A DNA stretch of 64,000 nt, taken from contig CAVUFN010000016.1 in NCBI GenBank assembly GCA_963740765.1, forward strand, positions 620,001-684,000. The letters run 5' to 3'. Shown piece after piece: positions 1-8,873 of this stretch (its first letter is position 1; each line of letters starts with the position of its first letter). The translations under genes and the position numbers were made by a program. The notes under the pieces are model-generated. The model worked only from the letters and a program-made list of their open reading frames with translations, was not told the DNA's origin and searched no databases. The stretch comes from DATLGB01 sp963740765. Lineage in GTDB: Bacteria; Actinomycetota; Thermoleophilia; Solirubrobacterales; Solirubrobacteraceae.

Positions 1-238
1 CGCGCGTCGGCGCCGAGGCGGGAAGCGGATGGTGGAGGACGTCGGCGCCGCGCGCCGCGCGGGCGAGGCGCAGCTGCCAGCGCGCCTCGGCGACGGGGTC
101 CAGGTGGCGCCCGTGCCGGCCCTCCGCCTCGACGACGTCGACCCCGAGCGCCCGCAGCTCGGGGAGCAGGTGGTCGATCGCCACCTGCGTCCCGCTCGGC
201 CCGCGCCGGGCGTAGGAGACGTCGACGACGACCCTCAC
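1..238 (-). CDS. Glycosyltransferase, family 4-like, N-terminal fragment
   Basis: Partial gene running off the left edge; about 79 residues are visible. It starts at a GTG (238..236) that overlaps the stop of the upstream methyltransferase as GTGA, the coupling used throughout this locus. The N-terminus reads VRVVVDVSYARRGPSGTQ, the first beta strand and Gly-rich loop typical of GT4 sugar transferases, which here resembles the start of the gene at 13621. It probably adds a sugar to the polysaccharide built by its neighbours. The donor and acceptor cannot be judged because the catalytic C-terminal domain is outside the window. Confidence 0.6.
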   Translation of the reverse strand, partial: MRVVVDVSYARRGPSGTQVAIDHLLPELRALGVDVVEAEGRHGRHLDPVAEARWQLRLARAARGADVLHHPLPASAPTR

Positions 239-720
239 GGGCGCACCGCCCGCGCGATCAGCGTCGCCTTCTCCGTGCGGATGCGGTCGACCTCGAAGTG
301 CGCCGCCGCCAGCGTCGCGCGCAGCGAGCGCGCGGTGAAGAAGCGCAGATGGCCGCCCATCGGGTCGAAGTGCTCCTCGAAGCGCACGGCGGCGATCGCG
401 ACGCGGCGCAGCAGCGGGTGCGCGGGGGTGGTCAGCAGCAGGCGCCCGCCGGGGCGCAGCACACGCCGGGCCTCGAACAGCAGCGCGAGCGGATCGGCGA
501 CGTGCTCGACGACCTCGCTGCACCAGACGAGGTCGACGCTCGCGTGCGGCACGTCGGCCAGCTCGCCGCCGGGCGAGTCGGGATCGGGGTCCACGCCGAC
601 GCCGTTCGGAGCCAGGTCGAGGAAGGCGCCCGTGCCCGTCCCGAGGTCGAGCCAGTCGTCGCCGGGCCGCAGCTCGTCGCTCAGCAGCCCGGATCGCCAC
701 TCCCAGCGCCAGGGAGTCAC
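235..720 (-). CDS. Class I SAM-dependent methyltransferase
   Basis: 161 residues. The fold signature is clear: motif I DLGTGTGAFLDL, then CSEVVEHVADP (motif II with the usual E-V-V/I-E-H), and VLRPGGRLLLTTP after it. A longer reading frame exists, but GTG at 720..718 overlaps the stop of the upstream glycosyltransferase as GTGA and starts just before the fold, so I chose it. It is a short methyltransferase of the Methyltransf_11 type, sitting between two glycosyltransferases. It probably methylates a sugar or lipid-linked intermediate; the substrate is not evident. Confidence 0.75.
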   Translation of the reverse strand: MTPWRWEWRSGLLSDELRPGDDWLDLGTGTGAFLDLAPNGVGVDPDPDSPGGELADVPHASVDLVWCSEVVEHVADPLALLFEARRVLRPGGRLLLTTPAHPLLRRVAIAAVRFEEHFDPMGGHLRFFTARSLRATLAAAHFEVDRIRTEKATLIARAVRP

Positions 721-1466
721 CGGCGACCCCACCACGTCCCGGCGAGCCGGGCCATGCGGCGCGGGTCCAGCCGGGCCCGCGCCTTCGAGCGGTGCCAGCC
801 CTGCTCGGTCCACCACTCGCGCACAGGCCGGACGGGCGGCAGGTCGAGGAACAGCGCGTCACCGCGGGCCTCGCGCGCGTAGCGGCGGAAGGACGCGCGC
901 AGGCCGTCGCGGGAGTGGTCGTGGTCGACGGCCAGCGCCGGGTCGAGCACGCAGACGTGCCCCGCCTCCAGCGCCCACAGCGCCCACTCACGGTCCTCCG
1001 ACCCCGGCAGGTCCTCGCGAAAGGGCCGTTGCTCCCACAGCGAGCGCCGGAACGCGCCGGCCCCGTTCGAGTAGCCCCAGCGCGGGTGCGCGAGCGCCAG
1101 CGCGGCGTCCTGGCGCACGCGCTCGCGCAGCGGCTCACCGTCCCACCGGTGCTCGGGCCCGAACGCGCACGCCGCCTGGGCGTCCCCGAACGCGGCCACC
1201 ATGCGCGCGAGCCACTCGTCGTCGCGCGGGAAGGCGTGGGCCGACAGTGCGACGACGATGTCCCCGGTGGCGGCCTCCGCCCCCAGGTTGAGCGCGCCGC
1301 CGAAGCTGAACGGGTCGGCGACGAGGTCGGCCGGCTCGCCGGCCCGCGATCGGCCGTCGCGCACGACGATCACCTCGTGCTCGGCGGTCTGCCGCGCCAG
1401 GATCGCCAGCAGCCGCCGCAGCGGCTCGGCCTCGTCCCGCACCCGGATCACCACGCTCGCGCGCAC
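717..1466 (-). CDS. Family 2 glycosyltransferase
   Basis: 249 residues. It opens with MRASVVIRVRDEAEPLRRLL, the first strand of a GT-A fold. A DGRSRAG segment lies at the nucleotide-sugar position and PGSEDREWALWALEAG gives the acidic motif of the acceptor side. There is no membrane segment, so it should be cytosolic. It heads a minus-strand run of three overlapping genes (this one, a methyltransferase and a GT4 gene). The divergent gene at 1524 begins 57 nt away. Donor and acceptor are unknown. Confidence 0.75.
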   Translation of the reverse strand: MRASVVIRVRDEAEPLRRLLAILARQTAEHEVIVVRDGRSRAGEPADLVADPFSFGGALNLGAEAATGDIVVALSAHAFPRDDEWLARMVAAFGDAQAACAFGPEHRWDGEPLRERVRQDAALALAHPRWGYSNGAGAFRRSLWEQRPFREDLPGSEDREWALWALEAGHVCVLDPALAVDHDHSRDGLRASFRRYAREARGDALFLDLPPVRPVREWWTEQGWHRSKARARLDPRRMARLAGTWWGRR

Positions 1467-1523
1467 GCCCGCCGACCCTACGCGCCGCGGCAGAAATCGG
1501 GGGTCCGAACCGTTCCGTCTTCA

Positions 1524-4500
1524 GTGGGCAGGCACCTGACCACCAGTTGTGCCTTCTTCGCGGTGATCATCGCGACGTTCTTCGCCGGGACGGCGCAGGC
1601 CGCGTTCGACCAGCTCGACTCCAACTACGGCACCCTGGGCACCGCCCTCAGCGACAGCCCGCCCCTCAGGGCGGGGCACGTCAGCCAGCCCGTGCGAGCG
1701 ACCACCGCGGACGGGCCGGTCACCGTCGTCGCCGTCGTGCTGGAGGGCACTCACAACGTCCGCGTCTACGCGTTCGACGACACGGGCGCCCAGCGGTGGT
1801 CCTCCGAGCCGCTCGGCACCACCAGTTCCCTTCTCCCGCCACAGGTGGCAGCCGTCGGGCCGGACGGCGAGCAGAACATCGTCGCCGCCTGGGTCCGGAC
1901 CGACAAGGACGTCCAGCTCGCCACGCTCCGGACGGACGAGCCGGACCCGACCGACTCCCGCCTGGCGTGGCAGAACACGATCATCGCGACCGGCAGCGAA
2001 CCTGCGAGCGACCCGCCCGAGATCGGCGGCCTCGCGGCCGACGCCGGCCCGGGCGTGCTCGTGGGCTGGGTCGACTTCAAGGATGCGCCGGGCGAGGCGG
2101 ATCACGGCCACGAGCTGTGGCACGTCGCCCGCTACGACGAAACCGCCGCCAACCTGAGCGCCGACACGACCTTCGCCGGCGACGGCATCGCCGACGGGCA
2201 GGGCAACACCGGCGACGGCCGCATGCGCGCGCTCGCGGTCGCCCGCGACGGCACGATCCTGATCGCCGGCACCGACAGCTTCGCGGATTTCGCCGAAAGC
2301 GACGATCTGCAGATCGTGGCGCTCACGCCGGCCGGAGCTCGCGACACCCGGTGGGGGCTCTTCGGCATCTACTCCCACGGGACCCTCGTGCCCTCCACGG
2401 TGCCCTCGTCGATCGTCGTCCAGGACGACCGGGTGCTCGTCCCGTTCACCCTCGTCAATGCCCCCAATGAAGCGCAGGTGCTCTCGATCATCCCGCCGGA
2501 GGGGCCGTTCGGCAACGCAGAGTTCGATCCCAACTTCGGCTCGGAGGGCATCGCGACGCTCGGGCTGACCGACCGCCTCGTCTACGTCGCCGGGCCGGCC
2601 GGCGGGGACGGTGCGTCCTTCGCCCTCCACGTCGACACCGAGAGCGGGGAGACGGTCGTCCAGCCGTTCGACGACGAGGGCTTCCCCGGGGCTCCGGCAA
2701 TGGTGCCCGGCGGCCCGAACTGCAACGACTACTTCGGGCTCGTCGTGGATCCTGGCGTCACCCCCGCCCGCGACGGGCTGCTGCTGTCGGCGGCCTGCGG
2801 ACCCCCGTCCGGCGCCAAGGTGGCGGTCCGGCGACTGGTCGAGGACCGCCTTGGCGACCCGGTCGTCGAGACGGGGCTGAACGTGTCCAACGTGCGGACC
2901 GTCGGCCTGCCCACCTTCGCCAGGGCGTTCGCCGCCACCAGCGGCGCGGGCACGACCATCGCCTCCGCCCCGATGCGCTCGTCGCCCATGCGCTCGTCGC
3001 CGATGCGGTCGTCGCCCATGCGGTCCTCGCCCATGCGCTCGTCGCCGATGCGGTCCTCGCCCATGCGCTCCTCGCCCATGCGCTCCTCGCCGATGCGCTC
3101 CTCCACGCTCTCGGACCTCCCGCTCCTGAACGGAAAGTCATGGGCCGGCGTGCTCGACGGCACCCCGCTGTCGCGGCTGCCGCTCTCCGCCGTCACCCTC
3201 GGCGACGTGTTCGACCTGTTCGGCGACGGGTCGATCGGGTCACTGACCCTCGACGACCTCGACACGGCGACAAGCCCGCCCCTGCGCAACGTCAGCGCGG
3301 CGTCCTGGCTGCTACTCGGCCGACCGCTGTCGGTGCTGCCGTCGCCGGCCGGCGGCTGGCCGGCGTTCGTCCCCGAAGACCGCTACGCGGACTACACGCT
3401 GTTCGACCTCGACCGCGATGGCTGGGACGACGAGGACTACTGGGCGACGCCGATGCCGCTGACCACCGCGCTGCTCGGGACCGGCGTGGGCGCGGCGCCG
3501 CTCGCCCGCGTCCTCCTGGACACCGTCGACCTCCGCAAGACCGGCCTGGACGACGTGGAGATCCCGAGCGGGGCCACGGACCTCTGCGAGCGGGCCTGCG
3601 CCGGCCGGACGTTCGGCGCCTACCAGCACGACGTCGACCCCGGGACCGATGACGGCTCGGCGACGACCGGCCCGGCGTTCGGGGGCGCGACGGTCGGCGA
3701 CCTGGTCGACGCCATGCCCGGGCAGATCACGCTCCAGGACCTGCTGCCGGGCCTCGTCGCACCTGACCGCCTGCCGGCCGGCGCTCCCCCGCTGACGCAG
3801 GTGCTCGCCAGGCTGGCGCCCGACCCGGCCCACGAGACCGTCGAGCAGATCCACGGCGACGTCTCCTGCGACGGCGCGATCGCGATCGACGTCGCGCTGC
3901 CCGGTGGCAAGATCGATACGAGCGGCGCGGAGGCGAGCATCCCCGACGGCAGCCCCGAGCCGCCGACACCGGTGCGCGTCGACACGTTCCCCGGCGGGCG
4001 GGCGCGCATCGACCACCTCGCCGGCGGGGCGGCGCTGGCATCGCTGTGCCAGGGCGCGGGCAACCAGAGCATCAGCCTCCGGCTGGTCGTGGAGCCGCCG
4101 CCGCAGGTCGGGCGGTTCGACTTCAAGGCGACCATCACCGACGCCGCCGGCATCCGCTCCGGCGAGGGCGACGTCTTCGCGGACGACGATCCCGATCCGG
4201 GCTCGACCCCCGCCACGGCGGCGCCAATCCAGCCGGGCGAGGCCGTGGCCGGCTTCATCGGTTCCGGGGACTCCGACACGTTCCGGCTCGACCTGCTCCC
4301 CACCGGCGCCTCGGTCACCGTCACGCTCGATGACCTCCCCGCCGACTTCGACCTCTACGTGCAGGGCCGGCGGCTCGGCCTGAGCCTGCCCCCCAGCCTG
4401 CGCTACCCCGGCACCCCGACGACCGTGCCCGACAACGGCGCCGACGATGCACCGGCGACGGTGACGAGCGCCGCCGGACTCGACGACAGCCCGCTCGACC

Positions 4501-7500
4501 TGGGCTCGCTGCGTCAGTACCCCTTGCGCGCGCGGTCGACCCGCGACGGCCGGGCAGCCGAGAGCGTGTCCTTCGTCGTGCGCGACGGCGATCAGGGCGG
4601 GCCCTACTTCCTCACCGTCGCCGGCGCCAACGGCGCCTCGAGCCCCTTCCCCTACAGCCTGCGGGTGTCGGTCAGCGACCCGCCGCCCACCCCCGGTTGC
4701 ATCGCGCGCTCGACGGCCGCTCCCGCGCTCGACGACGTCCCCGGCACAGAGGCGCCGGACATCGGGGACGCGCACACGCTGGTGCTGTGGAACCCGTCCC
4801 GCATGGCGGCGGCGACCTCGGTTGCGCAGACCCGCGAGCTCGGGCGCCGGCTCGTCGAGCTGGCGCAGGACCCGACCGTGAGCGGCGCGGTCGTCCCGGT
4901 CGACACCGACGCCGGGGTGCGCTCCGCCTACGCCGCCTGGGACGGCCGGCCGTGCAGCCCCGCCGCCGCGAACGACGTCGTGGTCGCCGTCGGCCAGCTC
5001 GTCCGCAGCGCGGCCACCCACGACCGCGAGCTGCGCCATGTCGTGCTCGTCGGCGGCGATGACCAGCTCCCGCAGGCACGCGTGCCCGACCTGACGAGCG
5101 TCTCCAACGAGCGACTCGCCGCGGATGAGCTCGGCCTCACCAACGGCGCCGAGGACACGCCGACGAGTGCCGCGCAGCGCGCGGGCATGGTCCTGACCGA
5201 CGATCCGTACGGTGACCTCGACCCGCGGCCCTGGCTCGGCGGCACGCTGGCGATCCCCGACGTCGGGCTCGGGCGCCTGGTCGACACTCCGGAGGAGATC
5301 GGAGACCAGCTCGACGCCTACCTGGACGCCGACGGCAGGCTGCGCCCGCAGCGCAAGGTGGTGGCCGGCTACGACTTCCTCGACGACGCCGCCGACCGGA
5401 TCGTCGGTTCGCTCGGCGAAGGCGCCACCCGCCTGCCCAGCGGCTGGACCGCGGCGGCCGCCCTGGACGCCATCAACGACGGGACGCCGGCGATCCTGTC
5501 GATCAACGGGCACTACGACTGGGAGCAGGCGCTCGCCGGCGACCACGACTTCGCGAACCTGCTCGGCGCGTTCGCGGCGCTGCCGGCGCGCGGCTCGGTG
5601 TCCTTCACCATCGGATGCCACGCCGGGCTCGCGGCGGCCGGCGCCTACCTGTCCGGCGTGGGCACCGACTGGGCGCGGGCGCTGACGAAGGCCGGCTCGG
5701 TGTTCGTGGGCAACACCGGCTACGGCTACGGCGACCTGGTCAGCGTCGCGTACGGCGAACGTCTCATGGACGGCTTCGCACGGCAGGTCGCCGACCACCG
5801 CTCCAGCGTCGGGCAGGCGCTGATGTTCGCAAAGCAGCGCTACTTCGCCGAGACGCCGGTGCCGAGCGCCTACGACGCCAAGACACTCCAGCAGGCCACC
5901 TTCTATGGGCTCCCGACGTACCGGGTCGACGACAGCCCCGAGGCGCGCAGCGTGCTCCCGCCGGACGAGGACGCGGGTGCGCCGCGCGAGGACGCGTTCT
6001 CCGTCGACCCCGACCTCCAGGCGCACAACGACGACCGCGGCCGCTGGTGGCAGGTCGGCGACGAGGACCCGATCGTCGCGCCCTCGCGCCCGCTCCAGCC
6101 CAAGACGACCCTGCACCTGGAGCCGGGCGCCGGGCCGCCCGCCCACGGCGCCCTCATCACCGAGCTGACCTCGGACACGGTCTCCGACGTCGATCCGGTC
6201 ATCGCGCGGCCCGTCAGCGACACCGCCGCCAGCAGTGCCCCGGCCGAGCCCGATCGTCCGCGCACCTCCGTGTTCCCCGACGTCATCCAGCGCGTCGACC
6301 GCTACGCCGACCCGGCGGCCGACCGCGAGACCCTCACGCTCGCTGCCGGTCAGTTCCTCAGCGATGACGACGCCCAGCGGCTGTTCGGGCACATCGGCGG
6401 GAAGGTGCTGCGCTCGGCCAGCGACGACTGGGACCCCCCGCGCCTCACCGCGAAAGGCCACGTGGACAGCGGCTACGCGTTCTTCGAGGTCACCACGCCC
6501 GTGGGCGAAGGTGCCACGGGCGGCGTGCTGCTCGTCAACCGGGGCGAGGGCGCGTGGACGCCGGTGACGCTCAGGCCGGAGGGCAGCGACGGAACCACGT
6601 TCACCGCGTTCCTGGACCTGCAGGGGGCCGACACGCTCCCGACGTTCTACGCGCAGTTGCGCGATGACGCCGGGAACGTCGCGGCGGTGACGGGCAAGGG
6701 CGCCGGCGTCCGCGTGCTGCGCCAGCGGCAACCCGTCCGGCCCGACCTCACGCTCACCTCGCCGGTCGGGCCGTCGGGGTACGCGGACGATCCCGCGCTC
6801 GTGCTGGTGGACGGCCACGGCCACGACGTGACCGTCGAGATCGACGGCCGGCCGGTCCCGATCAGCAGCGGCGGCGTCAGCGTTACCGGAGAGGGCGTCC
6901 ACCTCGTCGTCGCGACGTCCGACGACGGGCTCACCGCCTCACTGCTCGTGCCGGTCGACGGCAGCGGGCCGGAGCTGACCGGGGTCTTCGCCGCCCCGCC
7001 CAACGCGGCGGGCTGGTTCAAGCGCGACGCCAAGGTGCGCTGGACGTGCACGGACGCTGGGGCGGGCGTGGACGCGTGCCCCGCCGCGACGACCGTCGGC
7101 GGCGAGGGCGACGACCTGTCGACGGGCGCGGTCGCGGCGACCGACCGGGCCGGCAACACGACGACGGCGAGCAGGGACGGCATCAGGATCGACCGCACCG
7201 ACCCGGTCTCCACCTTCGAAGCGCCGCCGACGGCGAACGGCTACGCCGCGCCGGGCACGTCGCCGTCGCTGTCCGCCACGGACGCGCTTTCCGGGGTCGC
7301 GAGCACCCGCTGGCGGTCCGGCGGCACCAGCGGCGATTACGACCATCCGCCGTCCTTCTCCACGCACGGGCCGCACAACGTGCGCTTCGGGGCCACCGAC
7401 GTCGCCGGCAACACGGAGCCCGAGCGGGTCGCGACGGTGACCGTCGACGCCGTCCCGCCGACGCTGACGACCCCCAGGGCGCCGTCGGGCTGGGTGCGCG

Positions 7501-8873
7501 CGTTCACCGCGGAGTGGACCTGCGCCGACGCGGGCGCGGGCGTCGAGCACTGCCCGGACCCCGTCGCCCTCCCAGAGGGCCGGGACAGCAGCGTCACGCG
7601 CACCGCGACCGACCGCGTCGGCAACCACAGCGCCCCCGCAACGGCGACGGCCGACGTCGACGCGACGGCGCCGACCCTGACCGGCCAGGCCTCCCCCGCC
7701 CCCGGCCCGACCGGCTGGGTGCGGACCCCGCTCACCGTGACGTGGTCCTGCGCGGACGCGCTCAGCGGCGTGCGGACCTGCCCGGGGCCGACGCCGGTCT
7801 ACGGCGAGGGCGATGCGGTCACCGGTCCCGAGGTCAGCGTCGCCGACCGCGCGGGCAACACCGTGTCGGTCACGCCCGGGCCATTCAAGCTCGACCCGAC
7901 GCCGCCGCGCACGACGCTCCGGACCGAGCCGGACGGCGGCGGGACGCGCGTGGTCCTGGCCGCGACCGACGCGACGTCGGGCGTCGAGGGCATCCGCTAC
8001 TGGGTCGACAGCGGCGCCGAACAGCCCTACACGGGACCGTTCGTGGTGCCGCCGGGCCGCCACAAGGTCAAGTACCGCGCCACCGACGTCGCCGGCAACG
8101 TTGAGGCGGTGCGAACCGCTCCCGTCGGCGACACCGGCCTCGACACCACGCCGCCCGTCGTCGTCTCCGACTTCACGCCGGGCTGGCACCGCGGGCCGCT
8201 GACTATCACCTTCAGCTGCTCCGACGACGGCGGGTCGGGCGTGGCGAGCTGCCCGCCGCCGATCACCCTCACCGGCAGCGTCAAGGACGGCAGCGTCTCG
8301 AGCGAGTTCGCCTCCGACGACGCCGGCAACTCGGCGCGGCTCGTCGTGCGCGGCATCGACATCGACCGGACCGCCCCGGTGGCCACCGGCACGCCCACCG
8401 CACAGCCCAACGCGAACGGCTGGTACGGCTCGCCCGTCACCATCCGCTTCGCCTGCACGGACACCTTCAGTGGCATCGCGCCGGGCGGCTGCCCGGCCCC
8501 TGTGCAGGTGACGTCCGAGGCCGCCGACCAGGCCATCCGCCCGGCCACACCTCCGCGCGACCTCGCCGGGAACATCGGCGAGGGCACCGCCGTGATCGCG
8601 AACCTCGACCTGACCGCGCCCGCGCTGTCGATCGACGGCCCGGCCGGCCACATCTCCGTGGCGGACCGGAACGCCACGCTGTCGGGCGAGGCCACCGACG
8701 CACTGTCGGGCATCGCGAAGGTCGCCGCCAACGGCAACCTCGCGACCCGCTCCGGCGACGGCTGGACGGTTTCCTTCGCGGTCCGGTGCGGCACGTCGAC
8801 GCTCCCGATCGTCGCCAAGGATCGCGCCGGAAACCGCCGGCGGATCAACCGCACCTTCGAGCGGCGCTGCTAG
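1524..8873 (+). CDS. Giant secreted protein with gingipain-like peptidase C25 domain
   Basis: 2449 residues from GTG 1524. That start puts a signal peptide (TTSCAFFAVIIATFFAGTAQA) at the N-terminus; the open frame extends further upstream but only as antisense of the neighbouring gene. Order: beta-propeller-like region (about 30-470); nine PMRSS repeats (483-527); a Leu-rich region (530-600); a pre-peptidase-like beta domain with GDSDTFRLDL (about 890-1050); a caspase-fold C25 domain (about 1080-1470) with His1330 in NGHYD and Cys1365 in TIGCHAG, the pair used by gingipains; then Ig/OmpL47-like domains (about 1820-2449) with five W/F-[TSA]-C-x-D...CP motifs. Secretion is likely; no cell-wall sorting signal or final membrane segment is seen. 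Cysteine-peptidase activity is inferred from the two residues and the context. Confidence 0.8.
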   Translation: MGRHLTTSCAFFAVIIATFFAGTAQAAFDQLDSNYGTLGTALSDSPPLRAGHVSQPVRATTADGPVTVVAVVLEGTHNVRVYAFDDTGAQRWSSEPLGTTSSLLPPQVAAVGPDGEQNIVAAWVRTDKDVQLATLRTDEPDPTDSRLAWQNTIIATGSEPASDPPEIGGLAADAGPGVLVGWVDFKDAPGEADHGHELWHVARYDETAANLSADTTFAGDGIADGQGNTGDGRMRALAVARDGTILIAGTDSFADFAESDDLQIVALTPAGARDTRWGLFGIYSHGTLVPSTVPSSIVVQDDRVLVPFTLVNAPNEAQVLSIIPPEGPFGNAEFDPNFGSEGIATLGLTDRLVYVAGPAGGDGASFALHVDTESGETVVQPFDDEGFPGAPAMVPGGPNCNDYFGLVVDPGVTPARDGLLLSAACGPPSGAKVAVRRLVEDRLGDPVVETGLNVSNVRTVGLPTFARAFAATSGAGTTIASAPMRSSPMRSSPMRSSPMRSSPMRSSPMRSSPMRSSPMRSSPMRSSTLSDLPLLNGKSWAGVLDGTPLSRLPLSAVTLGDVFDLFGDGSIGSLTLDDLDTATSPPLRNVSAASWLLLGRPLSVLPSPAGGWPAFVPEDRYADYTLFDLDRDGWDDEDYWATPMPLTTALLGTGVGAAPLARVLLDTVDLRKTGLDDVEIPSGATDLCERACAGRTFGAYQHDVDPGTDDGSATTGPAFGGATVGDLVDAMPGQITLQDLLPGLVAPDRLPAGAPPLTQVLARLAPDPAHETVEQIHGDVSCDGAIAIDVALPGGKIDTSGAEASIPDGSPEPPTPVRVDTFPGGRARIDHLAGGAALASLCQGAGNQSISLRLVVEPPPQVGRFDFKATITDAAGIRSGEGDVFADDDPDPGSTPATAAPIQPGEAVAGFIGSGDSDTFRLDLLPTGASVTVTLDDLPADFDLYVQGRRLGLSLPPSLRYPGTPTTVPDNGADDAPATVTSAAGLDDSPLDLGSLRQYPLRARSTRDGRAAESVSFVVRDGDQGGPYFLTVAGANGASSPFPYSLRVSVSDPPPTPGCIARSTAAPALDDVPGTEAPDIGDAHTLVLWNPSRMAAATSVAQTRELGRRLVELAQDPTVSGAVVPVDTDAGVRSAYAAWDGRPCSPAAANDVVVAVGQLVRSAATHDRELRHVVLVGGDDQLPQARVPDLTSVSNERLAADELGLTNGAEDTPTSAAQRAGMVLTDDPYGDLDPRPWLGGTLAIPDVGLGRLVDTPEEIGDQLDAYLDADGRLRPQRKVVAGYDFLDDAADRIVGSLGEGATRLPSGWTAAAALDAINDGTPAILSINGHYDWEQALAGDHDFANLLGAFAALPARGSVSFTIGCHAGLAAAGAYLSGVGTDWARALTKAGSVFVGNTGYGYGDLVSVAYGERLMDGFARQVADHRSSVGQALMFAKQRYFAETPVPSAYDAKTLQQATFYGLPTYRVDDSPEARSVLPPDEDAGAPREDAFSVDPDLQAHNDDRGRWWQVGDEDPIVAPSRPLQPKTTLHLEPGAGPPAHGALITELTSDTVSDVDPVIARPVSDTAASSAPAEPDRPRTSVFPDVIQRVDRYADPAADRETLTLAAGQFLSDDDAQRLFGHIGGKVLRSASDDWDPPRLTAKGHVDSGYAFFEVTTPVGEGATGGVLLVNRGEGAWTPVTLRPEGSDGTTFTAFLDLQGADTLPTFYAQLRDDAGNVAAVTGKGAGVRVLRQRQPVRPDLTLTSPVGPSGYADDPALVLVDGHGHDVTVEIDGRPVPISSGGVSVTGEGVHLVVATSDDGLTASLLVPVDGSGPELTGVFAAPPNAAGWFKRDAKVRWTCTDAGAGVDACPAATTVGGEGDDLSTGAVAATDRAGNTTTASRDGIRIDRTDPVSTFEAPPTANGYAAPGTSPSLSATDALSGVASTRWRSGGTSGDYDHPPSFSTHGPHNVRFGATDVAGNTEPERVATVTVDAVPPTLTTPRAPSGWVRAFTAEWTCADAGAGVEHCPDPVALPEGRDSSVTRTATDRVGNHSAPATATADVDATAPTLTGQASPAPGPTGWVRTPLTVTWSCADALSGVRTCPGPTPVYGEGDAVTGPEVSVADRAGNTVSVTPGPFKLDPTPPRTTLRTEPDGGGTRVVLAATDATSGVEGIRYWVDSGAEQPYTGPFVVPPGRHKVKYRATDVAGNVEAVRTAPVGDTGLDTTPPVVVSDFTPGWHRGPLTITFSCSDDGGSGVASCPPPITLTGSVKDGSVSSEFASDDAGNSARLVVRGIDIDRTAPVATGTPTAQPNANGWYGSPVTIRFACTDTFSGIAPGGCPAPVQVTSEAADQAIRPATPPRDLAGNIGEGTAVIANLDLTAPALSIDGPAGHISVADRNATLSGEATDALSGIAKVAANGNLATRSGDGWTVSFAVRCGTSTLPIVAKDRAGNRRRINRTFERRC
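2970..3104 (+). repeat. Nine tandem 15-bp repeats encoding PMRSS
   Basis: Nine uninterrupted 15-bp units, each encoding Pro-Met-Arg-Ser-Ser, differing only at third codon positions (cgc/cgg, tcg/tcc, ccc/ccg). They code for residues 483-527 of the C25 peptidase protein. The five-residue period with a bulky residue at one position resembles pentapeptide-repeat solenoids. The 15-bp unit would let copy number change by slippage without losing frame. Confidence 0.95.

Noticed and set aside
792..1523. N-terminal extension of the giant C25 protein back to position 792
   Set aside because: It is antisense to a well-supported glycosyltransferase, has shadow-type composition, and lies before an excellent signal peptide starting at 1524.
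2970..3104. CRISPR-like array
   Set aside because: The 15-bp units are contiguous, without spacers, and lie in frame within a protein gene.
3312..6902. A 1196-codon open frame on the minus strand inside the C25 gene
   Set aside because: It is Arg/Gly/Val-rich without domains, as expected for the antisense of high-GC coding sequence, and the plus-strand protein has recognisable domains throughout.
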